Part shown: in pieces, positions 42,466 through 50,959 of the stretch
How positions within the stretch are numbered: position 1 is the stretch's first letter
How the letters are laid out: the number at the start of each line of letters is the position of its first letter
Origin: Rhodococcus sp. OK519
GTDB lineage: Bacteria; Actinomycetota; Actinomycetes; Mycobacteriales; Mycobacteriaceae
Assembly: GCF_003051005.1 (NCBI RefSeq)
Contig: NZ_QAOW01000009.1
Coordinates: 62,001-126,000, forward strand
Direction of reading: 5' to 3'
Length of the DNA: 64,000 nucleotides
Program-made: the position numbers and the translations under genes
Notes under the pieces: generated by a model
Database searches by the model: none
What the model was told of the DNA's origin: nothing
Seen by the model: only the letters and a program-made list of their open reading frames with translations

Positions 42466-43584
42466 GTGAGAAAGAATCGAACTCGCACCGTCGTCGGATC
42501 ACTGATGTGCACTGGAGCTGCATTTCTCACGCTCGTCGTTCCCGCTGCCGCAAATCCCAATACCGTAAATCCGATTCCGGTACTGAACGGCACCAACGGC
42601 GTGCCCGCGCTCCAGGGGCGAAGCCGAGCAATAGCGCAGGCGACGGGCCTGCTCAGCGCGAACCGGACCCAGGACTCCAACGTTCTCGGCACCGACCTCG
42701 GCATCATGTGGGACAACGGAAACGGACAGGTTCTCACCGCGTTCGGCGACACCGCCGGATTGGGTCTCCCGAACCTGCTCGTGGGAAGTCTCTGGTCGTG
42801 GCGCAGCAATGTTCTCTTCCGCAGTGCCGACCGCAATCTCACGGATGGAATGACCTTCGACAGCAGCCCTCGCGACATCGTCGGCCAGTCGAAGGAACTC
42901 GTACCGAGCCCCAAGGTCCCGTTCGTCGAGATCAGCCGGATCCCCACCGCCGGCGTCGCGGCCGACGGAATGCAGTTCATGAGCATGATGTCGGTCAAGG
43001 ACTGGGGCGAGCCCGGCAAGTGGGTCACCAACCACGCGAGCCTGGTGTTCTCCACCGACAACGGCGAGAACTGGATCGAGGCGCCCGAGACCCGACGCCC
43101 TCCCGTCGGCGGCAACAGCAACTTCCAGATGGGCGCGTTCGTCAAGGACGGCGGCTACGTCTACCAGTACGGCACACCTGCCGGACGCGGTGGACTGGTC
43201 TTCCTGGCCCGGGTCCCGGAACAGAAGATGCGAGACCTGGGCGCGTACGAGTATTGGGACGGCGGCAAGTGGGTGCCGAAGAACCCCGACGTCGCGCTGC
43301 CGATCGTCTTCGGTGGCGTCGGCGAGATCTCCGTCCAGTACAACGACTACCTGGGCCAGTACCTGATGCTCACCACCGACGACCGCAACTCGGTGGTGAT
43401 GCGGCGCGCGCCCGCACCGACCGGGCCGTGGGGCCCGCCGGAAGTCCTGATCGACGGCCCCGAACTGCCGTCGATGTACGGCGCATACATCCACCCGTGG
43501 TCGTCGGGACCGGACCTCTACTTCCTGACCACGGTGCACTCCAACTACAACGTGCTGCTGATGCACACGACGCTGCAGCGCTGA
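42466..43584 (+). CDS. Secreted DUF4185 domain-containing protein
   Basis: 372 residues. Signal peptide to about residue 30 (MRKNRTRTVVGSLMCTGAAF region, cleavage near PAAA). The remaining protein is a beta-propeller-like DUF4185 domain (LGTDLGIMWDNGNGQVLTAFGDT, then YLMLTTDDRNSVVMR and a final GAYIHPWSSGPDLYFLTTVHSNYNV). Several proteins of this family bind or cut cell-wall glycans; related domains in mycobacteria and their phages act on arabinogalactan. An activity here is not demonstrated. GTG 42466 has GGGGA upstream; ATG 42454 is an alternative. Confidence 0.86.
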   Translation: MRKNRTRTVVGSLMCTGAAFLTLVVPAAANPNTVNPIPVLNGTNGVPALQGRSRAIAQATGLLSANRTQDSNVLGTDLGIMWDNGNGQVLTAFGDTAGLGLPNLLVGSLWSWRSNVLFRSADRNLTDGMTFDSSPRDIVGQSKELVPSPKVPFVEISRIPTAGVAADGMQFMSMMSVKDWGEPGKWVTNHASLVFSTDNGENWIEAPETRRPPVGGNSNFQMGAFVKDGGYVYQYGTPAGRGGLVFLARVPEQKMRDLGAYEYWDGGKWVPKNPDVALPIVFGGVGEISVQYNDYLGQYLMLTTDDRNSVVMRRAPAPTGPWGPPEVLIDGPELPSMYGAYIHPWSSGPDLYFLTTVHSNYNVLLMHTTLQR

Positions 43585-43660
43585 GAACGGCAGCACGCAC
43601 CGACCGAACCGCTGCTAGCGTCCCGAGCAAACACTTGGTTTGCATCAGCAAGGAGACGAC

Positions 43661-44095
43661 GTGGCACCGCAGAACAGCACCGATCCCCGTGGCGAGATCC
43701 AGGACCTCCTCTCCCGCATCGCGCAGTTGGCCGACGACGGCACAGTCGAGGAGTACCTGGAGCACTTCACCGCCGACGCGATCTGGGAGTCGCAGCCCAA
43801 CCCGGTGACCGGCATGGCCGCGCAGATGCGCAGGGGTGTCGCCCTGATCGAGGAGGGCGTGCGGGAGCGTCGCGCAGGCAGCGTCCAGGGACCGGGCACG
43901 TCGAGCCGGCACGTCATCACCACCGTCTCCGTGTCGCTGGACTCGGACGTCGAGGCGTCGTCGACGGCGTACTGGTTGTTCTTCCGCGACACCACCACCG
44001 AGCCGCGCCTGGCCGGTGTCGGCCGCTACGACGACACGCACCGGTTCGAGGACGGGCGCTGGAAGCTGGCCCACCGCCGGATCACCGTCGGCTGA
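43661..44095 (+). CDS. NTF2-like (SnoaL-type) protein
   Basis: 144 residues. A cone-shaped alpha+beta fold is suggested by EIQDLLSRIAQLADDGTVEEYLEHFTADAIWE and ASSTAYWLFFRD, ending FEDGRWKLAHRRI. Members include isomerases, dehydratases and ligand-binding proteins. GTG 43661 follows AAGGAGA. Its stop codon lies inside the first unit of a tandem repeat. Confidence 0.86.
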   Translation: MAPQNSTDPRGEIQDLLSRIAQLADDGTVEEYLEHFTADAIWESQPNPVTGMAAQMRRGVALIEEGVRERRAGSVQGPGTSSRHVITTVSVSLDSDVEASSTAYWLFFRDTTTEPRLAGVGRYDDTHRFEDGRWKLAHRRITVG

Positions 44096-44149
44096 GCCGA
44101 CAATCCAGCCTCGTCGGCTGAGCCGACATCCAGCCCCGTCGGCTGAGCC
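44087..44149 (+). repeat. Tandem repeat of about 25 bp, 2.5 copies
   Basis: Units starting GTCGGCTGAGCCGACA at 44087, 44113 and 44138 (last one partial). The first includes the stop codon of the NTF2-like gene, so the gene end was duplicated. Each unit contains the short palindrome GTCGGCTGAGCCGAC. Confidence 0.8.
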
Positions 44150-44150
44150 C

Positions 44151-44217
44151 CCCGCGTTTTGCGCACTTGTCGCGGATTCCAGGCCCTCGAAAGCGCGACA
44201 AGTGCGCAAAACGCGGG
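44151..44217. repeat. Long-stem palindromic repeat, copy A
   Basis: A perfect 24-bp stem (44151-44174 with 44194-44217) and a 19-nt loop. The arm contains GCGTTTTGCGCACTTGTCGC. Copy B at 48135 has the same arms except a G-C pair changed to A-T, and the same loop length. It can also serve as a terminator. Confidence 0.87.
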
Positions 44218-44246
44218 AGGGGACGGGCGGGGATACGGTCGTAGCC

Positions 44247-44852
44247 ATGAAGGCTGAGGACTGGGACGCACGGTATTCGCAGGCGGAGATGGTGTGGGGC
44301 ACGCCGCCGAATCCGGTGGTGGTGGAGTTCGCGACGTCGCTGCCCGCGGGCCGGGCGCTCGACCTGGCGTGCGGCGAGGGCCGGCACGCACTGTGGCTCG
44401 CGACGCGCGGGTGGGAGACGACGGGCGCCGACTATTCGCGGGTGGCGATCGAGAAGGCCCGCGAGGTTGCGTCGCAGGCTCCGCGCCGGGTGCGCGAGCG
44501 GCTCACCTACACCGTCGACGACATCACGACGGCCGACGTCTCGGACTATGACCTGGTCCTCATGATCTTCATTCATCTCGATCCGGCACAGCGCCGGGCA
44601 CTTGTGAGGCGTGTCATCGAGGGCCTGAAACCCGAGGGAATCCTCATGATTCTCGGGCACGACACGATCAATGCGACCGAGGGCGTCGGCGGCCCGCCCG
44701 ACCCCGAAATCCTCTATACACCAGACGATTTGAAGAACGATCTTGATGGCAGGCTCGACGTCGTGACCGCGGAAAGGCGCTTTCGCGACACCGAGGCCGG
44801 CACCGCGATCGACGCGCTCCTCGTCGCCCGCAAGCCCACCCTTGGCAGCTAA
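44247..44852 (+). CDS. Class I SAM-dependent methyltransferase
   Basis: 201 residues. The SAM-binding motif I is ALDLACGEGRHALWLA, preceded by the DWDARYSQAEMVWG opening common in thiopurine/tellurite-resistance-like methyltransferases. The acidic motif II is TGADYSRVAI and a later ILMILGHD. The substrate is unknown. The gene begins 30 bp after repeat copy A. Confidence 0.9.
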   Translation: MKAEDWDARYSQAEMVWGTPPNPVVVEFATSLPAGRALDLACGEGRHALWLATRGWETTGADYSRVAIEKAREVASQAPRRVRERLTYTVDDITTADVSDYDLVLMIFIHLDPAQRRALVRRVIEGLKPEGILMILGHDTINATEGVGGPPDPEILYTPDDLKNDLDGRLDVVTAERRFRDTEAGTAIDALLVARKPTLGS

Positions 44853-44868
44853 CTTAATCGCGAGTAAT
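44853..44868. promoter_or_regulatory. Candidate TetR operator upstream of fadE5
   Basis: CTTAATCGCGAGTAAT, 12 of 16 positions equal to the core CTTACTCCAGAGTAAG of the fadA2/fabG4 palindrome. It begins one base after the methyltransferase stop codon, about 90 bp before fadE5. Confidence 0.6.
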
Positions 44869-44957
44869 ATCGGCTAAGTTACCGACGAGTAGCTACTTGG
44901 GCGGTACTTGACGGAAAGACAGACCGCACCAACGCAGTGCCACTTCAGGGAGAGAAC

Positions 44958-46793
44958 ATGGGCCACTACAAGAGCAACGTCCGCGACCTCGAATTCAACC
45001 TCTTCGAGGTTCTGGGTCTGGACAAGCTACTGGGTGAGGGCGCCTGGAGCGATCTGGACGCCGACACCGTCAAGGAGATGCTGTCCGAGGTCGCGCGCCT
45101 CGCCGAGGGCCCGCTGGCCGAGGCGTTCGCCGACACCGACCGCAATCCGCCGGTGTTCGATCCGGAGAAGCACGAGGCGACCCTGCCTGAACCCTTCAAG
45201 AAGTCGTTCAAGGCGATGTGGGACGCCGAGTGGTACCGGATGGGCCTGAGCGAAGAGATCGGCGGCGTTCCCGTTCCCCGCGCACTCGTGTGGGCGATCT
45301 CCGAGATGCTGCTGGGCGCACAGCCCGCCGCGTTCATGTACCAGGCCGGTCCGTCGTTCGCGGACGTGCTGTTCCACAACGGCACCGACGAGCAGAAGCA
45401 GTGGGCGGCAACCTGTGTCGAGCGTGGCTGGGGCGCCACCATGGTGCTGACGGAGCCGGATGCCGGTTCCGACGTGGGCGCCGGGCGCACCAAGGCCATC
45501 AAGCAGGACGACGGCTCCTGGCACATCGAGGGCGTCAAGCGGTTCATCACCTCCGCCACCTCCGACGACCTGTTCGAGAACATCTTCCACCTGGTGCTGG
45601 CCCGCCCCGAGGGCGCCGGACCGGGCACCAAGGGTCTGAGCCTGTTCTTCGTCCCGAAGTTCCACTTCGACTTCGAGAAGAACGAGCTCGGCGATCGCAA
45701 CGGCGTCTTCGTCACCAACGTCGAGCACAAGATGGGTCTCAAGGCGTCCACGACGTGCGAGCTCACCTTCGGCGGCCACGGCGTTCCGGCCCAGGGCTGG
45801 CTCGTGGGCGAGGTCCACAACGGCATCGCCCAGATGTTCGACGTCATCGAGCACGCCCGGATGATGGTGGGCACCAAGGCCATCTCCACCCTGTCCACCG
45901 GCTACCTCAACGCGCGCGATTACGCCAAGGAGCGCGTCCAGGGTTCCGATCTGACGCAGATGACGGACAAGACCGCACCGCGCGTCACCATCACGCATCA
46001 CCCCGACGTCCGCCGCAGCCTCGCGATGCAGAAGGCATACGCCGAGGGCATGCGCGCGGTGTACCTGTACACCGCCGCCCACCAGGACGACGTCGTCGCC
46101 GAGATGGTGTCCGGTGCCGACAAGGAGACCGCGTTCCGCGTCAATGATCTGCTGCTGCCCATCGTCAAGGGCGTCGGATCGGAGCGGGCCTACCAGTACC
46201 TGACCGAGAGCCTGCAGACTCTCGGCGGCTCCGGCTTCCTTCAGGACTACCCGATCGAGCAGTACATCCGCGACTCCAAGATCGACTCGCTGTACGAGGG
46301 CACCACCGCCATCCAGGCGCAGGACTTCTTCTTCCGCAAGATCGCCCGCGACCGCGGTGTCGCGCTGGCCCACGTGGCCGGCGAGATCAAGAAGTTCATC
46401 GACAGCGAGGCGGGCAACGGCCGCCTCAAGGCGGAGCGCGCGCTGCTGTCCACCGCCCTCGAGGACGTGCAGGGCATGGCCGCCACGCTCACCGGTCACC
46501 TCATGGGCGCACAGGAGCAGCCCACCGAGCTGTACAAGGTGGGTCTCGGCTCGGTCCGCTTCCTGATGTCGGTCGGCGACCTGCTCATCGGCTGGCAGCT
46601 GCTGCGTCAGTCCGAGATCGCGATCAAGGCGCTCGACGAGGGTCCTGCCGCGAAGGACAAGGCCTTCTACGAGGGCAAGGTTGCAACCGCGTCCTTCTTC
46701 GCGAAGAACGTGCTGCCCGAGCTGACCGCGACCCGCACCATCCTGTCTCACCTCGACAACGACATCATGGAGTTGGACGAGGCCGCGTTCTAG
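44958..46793 (+). CDS. fadE5: Acyl-CoA dehydrogenase, FadE5 type
   Basis: 611 residues, the same length as mycobacterial FadE5, with the same start [20 protein letters not shown]. It has the ACAD N-terminal extension, the middle domain [12 protein letters not shown] and the C-terminal [32 protein letters not shown] with the [13 protein letters not shown] block of the large ACADs. It makes trans-2-enoyl-CoA from long acyl-CoA with FAD. In M. tuberculosis fadE5 lies beside fadA2 and fabG4; here 6.5 kb separates them. GGGAGAG lies 5 nt upstream of ATG 44958. Confidence 0.96.
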   Translation: MGHYKSNVRDLEFNLFEVLGLDKLLGEGAWSDLDADTVKEMLSEVARLAEGPLAEAFADTDRNPPVFDPEKHEATLPEPFKKSFKAMWDAEWYRMGLSEEIGGVPVPRALVWAISEMLLGAQPAAFMYQAGPSFADVLFHNGTDEQKQWAATCVERGWGATMVLTEPDAGSDVGAGRTKAIKQDDGSWHIEGVKRFITSATSDDLFENIFHLVLARPEGAGPGTKGLSLFFVPKFHFDFEKNELGDRNGVFVTNVEHKMGLKASTTCELTFGGHGVPAQGWLVGEVHNGIAQMFDVIEHARMMVGTKAISTLSTGYLNARDYAKERVQGSDLTQMTDKTAPRVTITHHPDVRRSLAMQKAYAEGMRAVYLYTAAHQDDVVAEMVSGADKETAFRVNDLLLPIVKGVGSERAYQYLTESLQTLGGSGFLQDYPIEQYIRDSKIDSLYEGTTAIQAQDFFFRKIARDRGVALAHVAGEIKKFIDSEAGNGRLKAERALLSTALEDVQGMAATLTGHLMGAQEQPTELYKVGLGSVRFLMSVGDLLIGWQLLRQSEIAIKALDEGPAAKDKAFYEGKVATASFFAKNVLPELTATRTILSHLDNDIMELDEAAF

Positions 46794-46810
46794 ACCCCGA
46801 GACGCATCCC

Positions 46811-46855
46811 GCCGCTGCCGCACGACGAGCTTCGTTGTGCGGCAGCGGCATTTTT
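46811..46855 (+). terminator. Intrinsic terminator after fadE5
   Basis: 18-bp stem with one wobble pair, 3-nt loop GCT, followed by ATTTTT. It is the only textbook factor-independent terminator with a T-run that I saw. Confidence 0.93.
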
Positions 46856-46867
46856 CCGACCAGGCAT

Positions 46868-46885
46868 TGACAACATGCGTTGTCA
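46868..46885. promoter_or_regulatory. Palindrome overlapping a -35 element, upstream of the MpaB-type oxygenase gene
   Basis: TGACAAC-ATGC-GTTGTCA, a perfect 7-bp inverted repeat. The sequence TTGACA at 46867-46872 matches the consensus -35. A repressor bound here would block the promoter. Confidence 0.6.
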
Positions 46886-46901
46886 GAATCAGGCTGGGAG
46901 T

Positions 46902-48110
46902 GTGACTCCCGCCACGGAAGCCCCGACCCGGTACATGCGCGACCGAGCACACGCCGCCCGGATCACCGCGCCGCTCCGGCCCTTCGCCTGGCCGTCCCCC
47001 GACGCCACCGTGCAGGAAGCGGACGCGCTGCGGCGCGCGCTGCTCGAGCGCGACGAGCCCAGCGCCGCGCTGGTGCGGGCCATCCGGCAGGACCGCACGG
47101 TAACCCTCGCGCAGTTCCGCCAGGCCCTTGCCGAGGGCATCGAGGCGGTCCCGGACGCGCCGACGCCGCTGCGCGAGTACTTCGCTCTCCTCGAGGACAC
47201 CCCCGACTGGGTGGACCGCGACCTCATCGCGCTCGGTGCACGCACGCTGCGCCGCGTCGGGTCGGACGCAGGCGACGTGCTCGCCTACGGCTCGCTGCTG
47301 GGTGGCTACAACAATTCGGGGCCACTGCCGGTACTGACGGCGTCGGGCCGGCTGACCGGGGAACGCACCCGCCGCCGGATCGCCGAGACCGGCACCTGGT
47401 GGAACGGATGCGTCGCCGACGACGGCCTGGACCGCTTCGGCGACGGCTTCATGCTGTCGGTGCACGTCCGCCTGATGCACGCGTTCGTCGACTACCACCA
47501 CGAGCACGAGACCGACTGGGACAGCAGCGCGCGTGGACTGCCCGTCAACCAGTTCGACCAGGCCGGCACGCTGGGCCTGTTCTCGATCACGTTCCTGCTG
47601 CACACCCGCGTGCTCGGCGTCCGCTACACCCGGCGGGAAGCCGACGCCGTGCTGCACCTGTGGTGCTACGTCGGCTGGCTGATGGGCGTCGACCCGAGGT
47701 GGCTGCCGTTCGCCGAACGGCCCGGGCTGCGCATGATGTACCAGATCGGATCTTCCTCCCCCGCGGCCGACGAGCACAGCTACGCGCTGGCCGAGTCGCT
47801 CGTCGAACTCCCCCTGCGCACCCGATACGCCCACTTCGACCGGTTGCGGCGGCGCTACGAATACGAGCGTGGCCTGTCCCTGGCCACCATGCTCCTCGGG
47901 CCGGCCGGCGTGCGGGCCCTGAAGGTCCCGATGCGGCCACCGTGGTACCCGGTCGGCAGGCTGGGCGTCAACGTCGTCAAACACCATGTGGTGGGCCGTT
48001 TCCCGGCCGGAAATCGGTGGTTGCAGCGCCGCGGTGAGCGGCAGTTGCAGGACGTCCGGCTACGCATCCTCGACGGCGAGATCCCCGACGTCGTGGCACT
48101 GCCGGACTGA
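46902..48110 (+). CDS. MpaB-family oxygenase (DUF2236, latex-clearing-protein-like)
   Basis: 402 residues. The family pattern is present: an N-terminal helical region, the LAYGSLLGGYNNSGPLPVL segment, a central HVRLMHAFVDYHH with His residues that bind heme in relatives, LPVNQFDQAGTLGLFSITFL, and a later VGWLMGVDPRWLPF. Lcp members cleave rubber with a b-type heme; others act on unknown hydrophobic substrates. GTG 46902 is chosen because the upstream ATG 46875 lies inside the palindrome; transcription from the -35 at 46867 would start near 46902, giving a leaderless mRNA. Confidence 0.88.
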   Translation: MTPATEAPTRYMRDRAHAARITAPLRPFAWPSPDATVQEADALRRALLERDEPSAALVRAIRQDRTVTLAQFRQALAEGIEAVPDAPTPLREYFALLEDTPDWVDRDLIALGARTLRRVGSDAGDVLAYGSLLGGYNNSGPLPVLTASGRLTGERTRRRIAETGTWWNGCVADDGLDRFGDGFMLSVHVRLMHAFVDYHHEHETDWDSSARGLPVNQFDQAGTLGLFSITFLLHTRVLGVRYTRREADAVLHLWCYVGWLMGVDPRWLPFAERPGLRMMYQIGSSSPAADEHSYALAESLVELPLRTRYAHFDRLRRRYEYERGLSLATMLLGPAGVRALKVPMRPPWYPVGRLGVNVVKHHVVGRFPAGNRWLQRRGERQLQDVRLRILDGEIPDVVALPD

Positions 48111-48134
48111 CGGACCTCCCAGGCTGACCCACCC

Positions 48135-48197
48135 CGCGTTTTGCGCACTTATCGCGCGTCCGGGACCCGTCGGGCCGCGATAAGTGCGCAAAACGCG
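48135..48197. repeat. Long-stem palindromic repeat, copy B
   Basis: Perfect 22-bp stem (48135-48156 with 48176-48197) and a 19-nt loop. Identical to copy A except for A-T instead of G-C at one stem pair. Both are preceded by GGCTGA and a C-rich stretch. Confidence 0.87.
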
Positions 48198-48314
48198 AGT
48201 GGACCGGAGTCCCGCGGGTGCGCCCCGATTCGCGCCATTGCCGGCACGGACCACTCGGTTGTGTTTGGCTTGTCGATGTCGATCCCGCCACCGAACCGAG
48301 GTTGGTGATCAGCT

Positions 48315-49028
48315 GTGACCAGCATGGACGAGCGCACCGGATTCTCCGAGCCCGCCGGTCCCACACTTGCCGTGCGTGCGGACGGACTCACCCGCAGCGG
48401 ATCCCTGGGGCCGGTGTTCGGCCCGGTTGACCTGCGCATCCCGTTCGGGGGGCTGGCGGTGATCCAGGGCTTCGCCGGATCGGGCCGGACGTCGCTGCTG
48501 CTGACGCTGAGCGGACGGATGAAGCCGTCGTCGGGAAAATTGCGGGTGCTGGGGCGCACCAAGCCGGGAGGGATCCGCGCAATCTCGGCGATCGCGGGGT
48601 TCGAGGGCATCGACACCATCTCCGAGTCGGTGACGGTGCGCGACCTCATCACGGAGCAGATCCGTTGGGATGCAACGTGGTATCTCCTGATTCGCCGCGC
48701 TGGTCAGCGCGAACTCGAGCAGGTGTGCGCGCCGGTGTTCGGAAACCGCCCGATGCCGCGGCTCACCGACTACGTCAGCGATCTCGGCGAACTCGACAGC
48801 ATGCTGCTGCGCATCGCCGTCGCGAACACGAAGATGCCGCCACTGCTGCTGATCGACGACCTCGAACAGGTCCGTGAGGAACACGACCGGACTCGCCTCG
48901 TCGAGCATCTGGCGATGCTCGGGGCACGGCAGACGGTGATCGCGTCCGCGGTCAATCCGCTGCCGCCGAATTCGCCCGCCCACGAATTCCATCCGATGTC
49001 GGACGCCGAATGGGAAGGCGAGGAGTAG
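48315..49028 (+). CDS. Degenerate ABC-type ATPase paired with a YhgE/Pip permease
   Basis: 237 residues. The Walker A motif is GFAGSGRTS (residues 52-60) with Arg replacing the usual Lys. The signature LSGGQ is replaced by VSDLGELD. Walker B is LLLIDDLEQ, with Asp in place of the catalytic Glu. ATP binding may persist but hydrolysis is doubtful. The coding frame continues almost directly into the permease gene (2-bp gap), so the two are made together. GTG 48315 or ATG 48324 may be the start. Confidence 0.83.
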   Translation: MTSMDERTGFSEPAGPTLAVRADGLTRSGSLGPVFGPVDLRIPFGGLAVIQGFAGSGRTSLLLTLSGRMKPSSGKLRVLGRTKPGGIRAISAIAGFEGIDTISESVTVRDLITEQIRWDATWYLLIRRAGQRELEQVCAPVFGNRPMPRLTDYVSDLGELDSMLLRIAVANTKMPPLLLIDDLEQVREEHDRTRLVEHLAMLGARQTVIASAVNPLPPNSPAHEFHPMSDAEWEGEE

Positions 49029-49030
49029 CC

Positions 49031-50923
49031 ATGCTCGCAGGGATGTCGCTCGGCACCGAACTCAAGCGGTTCTCGCGCGGACTGATGCCGCGGGTCGCGC
49101 TCGTGACGATCGTGCTGATGCCGCTGCTGTACGGGGCGCTGTATCTGTGGGCGTTCTGGGATCCGTTCAGTGCCGCGAACAAGATTCCGGTGGCGCTGGT
49201 CAACCGCGATCACGGCACCGTCGTCGACGGCAAACCGCTGAATGCCGGCGACGAAGTGGCCAAGGGCCTGGTCGATTCCGGCGAACTCGACTTCCACGAG
49301 GTGACCGAATACGAGGCGTCGACGGGCGTCGCGGACGGGCGCTACTACTTCTCGGTGACGCTGCCCGGCGACTTCAGCCAGTCCGTGGCCTCCCCCACCG
49401 GGCCGGATCCGCAGAAGGCCCGAATCATCTTCACCTACAACGACGCCAACAACTACCTGGCCACGATCATCGGACAGAACGCCGCGCAGCAGATCCTCAA
49501 CGCGGTGAGCGCCCAGATCGGCGAGCAGTCCGTCGACCAGGTGCTCGTCGGGCTCGGTGCCGCCGGTGACGGGCTCCGTAAGGCAGCCGACGGCGCCGGA
49601 CAGCTCGCGACCGGAGCGCAGGCCGCCGACGCGGGTGCCCAGCAACTCGCGGGCGGCTCCCGCACTCTCGCCGACGGGCTGGGCACCGCGAAGGCCGGCT
49701 CCACAGCCCTCGCCGACGGCACCTCCCAACTGTCGGCGGGCATCGACACCGCGTCCGGCGGGGCGGGCGCACTCGCCGGTGGCCTGGACCAGCTGTCGGG
49801 CGCGACGACCCAGCTGGGCGACGGCGCGGGGCAGGTCAGCGCCGGGGTGAATCAGCTCGTCGACCAGGTCACCGGCGCCCTCGGCGCGGTGCTCGACCCG
49901 GCCACCCGGGCGCAGCTGACGCAACTCCGAGACGGCGCACAGCAACTCGCGTTCCAGCTCGGCGATCCCTCGAGCCCCTACCGCGCGGGCATGTCGCAGG
50001 CTGTCGGCGGTGCCGGACAGCTACGCGACGGCCTGACACAGCTGCAGAGTGGCGGGCAGCAGGCTGCGTCGGGCGCTCGCACCCTGGACGACGGCCTGTC
50101 CCAATTGTCCAGCGGCAGCGAGACCCTGGCGCAGGGCGCCGGACAGCTGGCCACCGGCACTACCCAATTGAAGGACGGCTCGGGAGAACTCTCGTCGCAG
50201 CTGAAGGAGGGCAGCGAGCAGGTGCCGCAATGGGATCCGCAGCAGCGGACCGTCGTCGCGCAGACGCTCTCCGCCCCGGTCGCTCTCGATCAGCAACACG
50301 ACAACCGCGCCAAGACATTCGGCACCGGCTTCGCGCCGTTCTTCCTGCCGCTGGCCCTGTTCGTCGGCGGCATCATCACCTGGATGCTCCTGCGGCCCAT
50401 CCAGAACCGTCCTATCTCCACCGGGCTGGGCGCGATGCGGGTGGTGCTGGCGTCGTACTGGCCGGCCGCCCTCATCGCGATCGCACAGGTGCTGGTGATG
50501 TACGTCGTCGTGCACTTCGGGGTGGGACTGGTGCCGGTGTACGTGTTCGGGACCATCGCGTTCCTGGGCCTCGTCGGGCTCACGTACATGGCGCTGATCC
50601 AGGCGTTCAACGCGATCTTCGGGCCCGCCGTGGGCCGCGTGGTGACCCTCGCGTTCCTGATGCTGCAACTGGTGTCGGCGGGCGGCATCTACCCCGTCGA
50701 AACCACCGCGAAACCCTTCCAGATCCTGCACCCGTTCGACCCGATGACCTACGCCGTCAACGGCCTGCGACAGCTCACCGTCGGCGGCATCGACTCCCGG
50801 CTGTGGGTGTCGATCGCGGTGCTCCTGGGCCTGCTGCTCGCATCGCTCGGGGCGAGTGCCCTGTCGGTGCGGCGGGACCGGGCATGGACGCTGATGCGGC
50901 TGCACCCGCCGATCGAGGTGTGA
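49031..50923 (+). CDS. YhgE/Pip domain-containing ABC-2 type membrane protein
   Basis: 630 residues. One N-terminal helix (MPRVALVTIVLMPLLYGALYLWAF) leads to an outside domain (IPVALVNRDHGTVVDGKPL), then a long Ala/Gly/Gln-rich region of about 10-residue repeats (residues 180-400, such as GAGQLATGAQAADAGAQQLA) predicted as coiled coil, then five C-terminal membrane segments of the ABC-2 type. The family includes the phage infection protein Pip and type VII-linked YueB. It may export lipids or envelope material. GGAG lies 6 nt upstream of ATG 49031. Confidence 0.9.
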   Translation: MLAGMSLGTELKRFSRGLMPRVALVTIVLMPLLYGALYLWAFWDPFSAANKIPVALVNRDHGTVVDGKPLNAGDEVAKGLVDSGELDFHEVTEYEASTGVADGRYYFSVTLPGDFSQSVASPTGPDPQKARIIFTYNDANNYLATIIGQNAAQQILNAVSAQIGEQSVDQVLVGLGAAGDGLRKAADGAGQLATGAQAADAGAQQLAGGSRTLADGLGTAKAGSTALADGTSQLSAGIDTASGGAGALAGGLDQLSGATTQLGDGAGQVSAGVNQLVDQVTGALGAVLDPATRAQLTQLRDGAQQLAFQLGDPSSPYRAGMSQAVGGAGQLRDGLTQLQSGGQQAASGARTLDDGLSQLSSGSETLAQGAGQLATGTTQLKDGSGELSSQLKEGSEQVPQWDPQQRTVVAQTLSAPVALDQQHDNRAKTFGTGFAPFFLPLALFVGGIITWMLLRPIQNRPISTGLGAMRVVLASYWPAALIAIAQVLVMYVVVHFGVGLVPVYVFGTIAFLGLVGLTYMALIQAFNAIFGPAVGRVVTLAFLMLQLVSAGGIYPVETTAKPFQILHPFDPMTYAVNGLRQLTVGGIDSRLWVSIAVLLGLLLASLGASALSVRRDRAWTLMRLHPPIEV

Positions 50924-50959
50924 CCGTCCCCCCGCAGCTGTGGAGGGGGACGAACCCGA

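Noticed and set aside
45027-47987. Very long minus-strand open frame (986 codons)
   Set aside because: It runs antisense to fadE5 and to the MpaB-type oxygenase gene, and its sequence is His/Arg/Gly-rich shadow protein typical of high-GC DNA.
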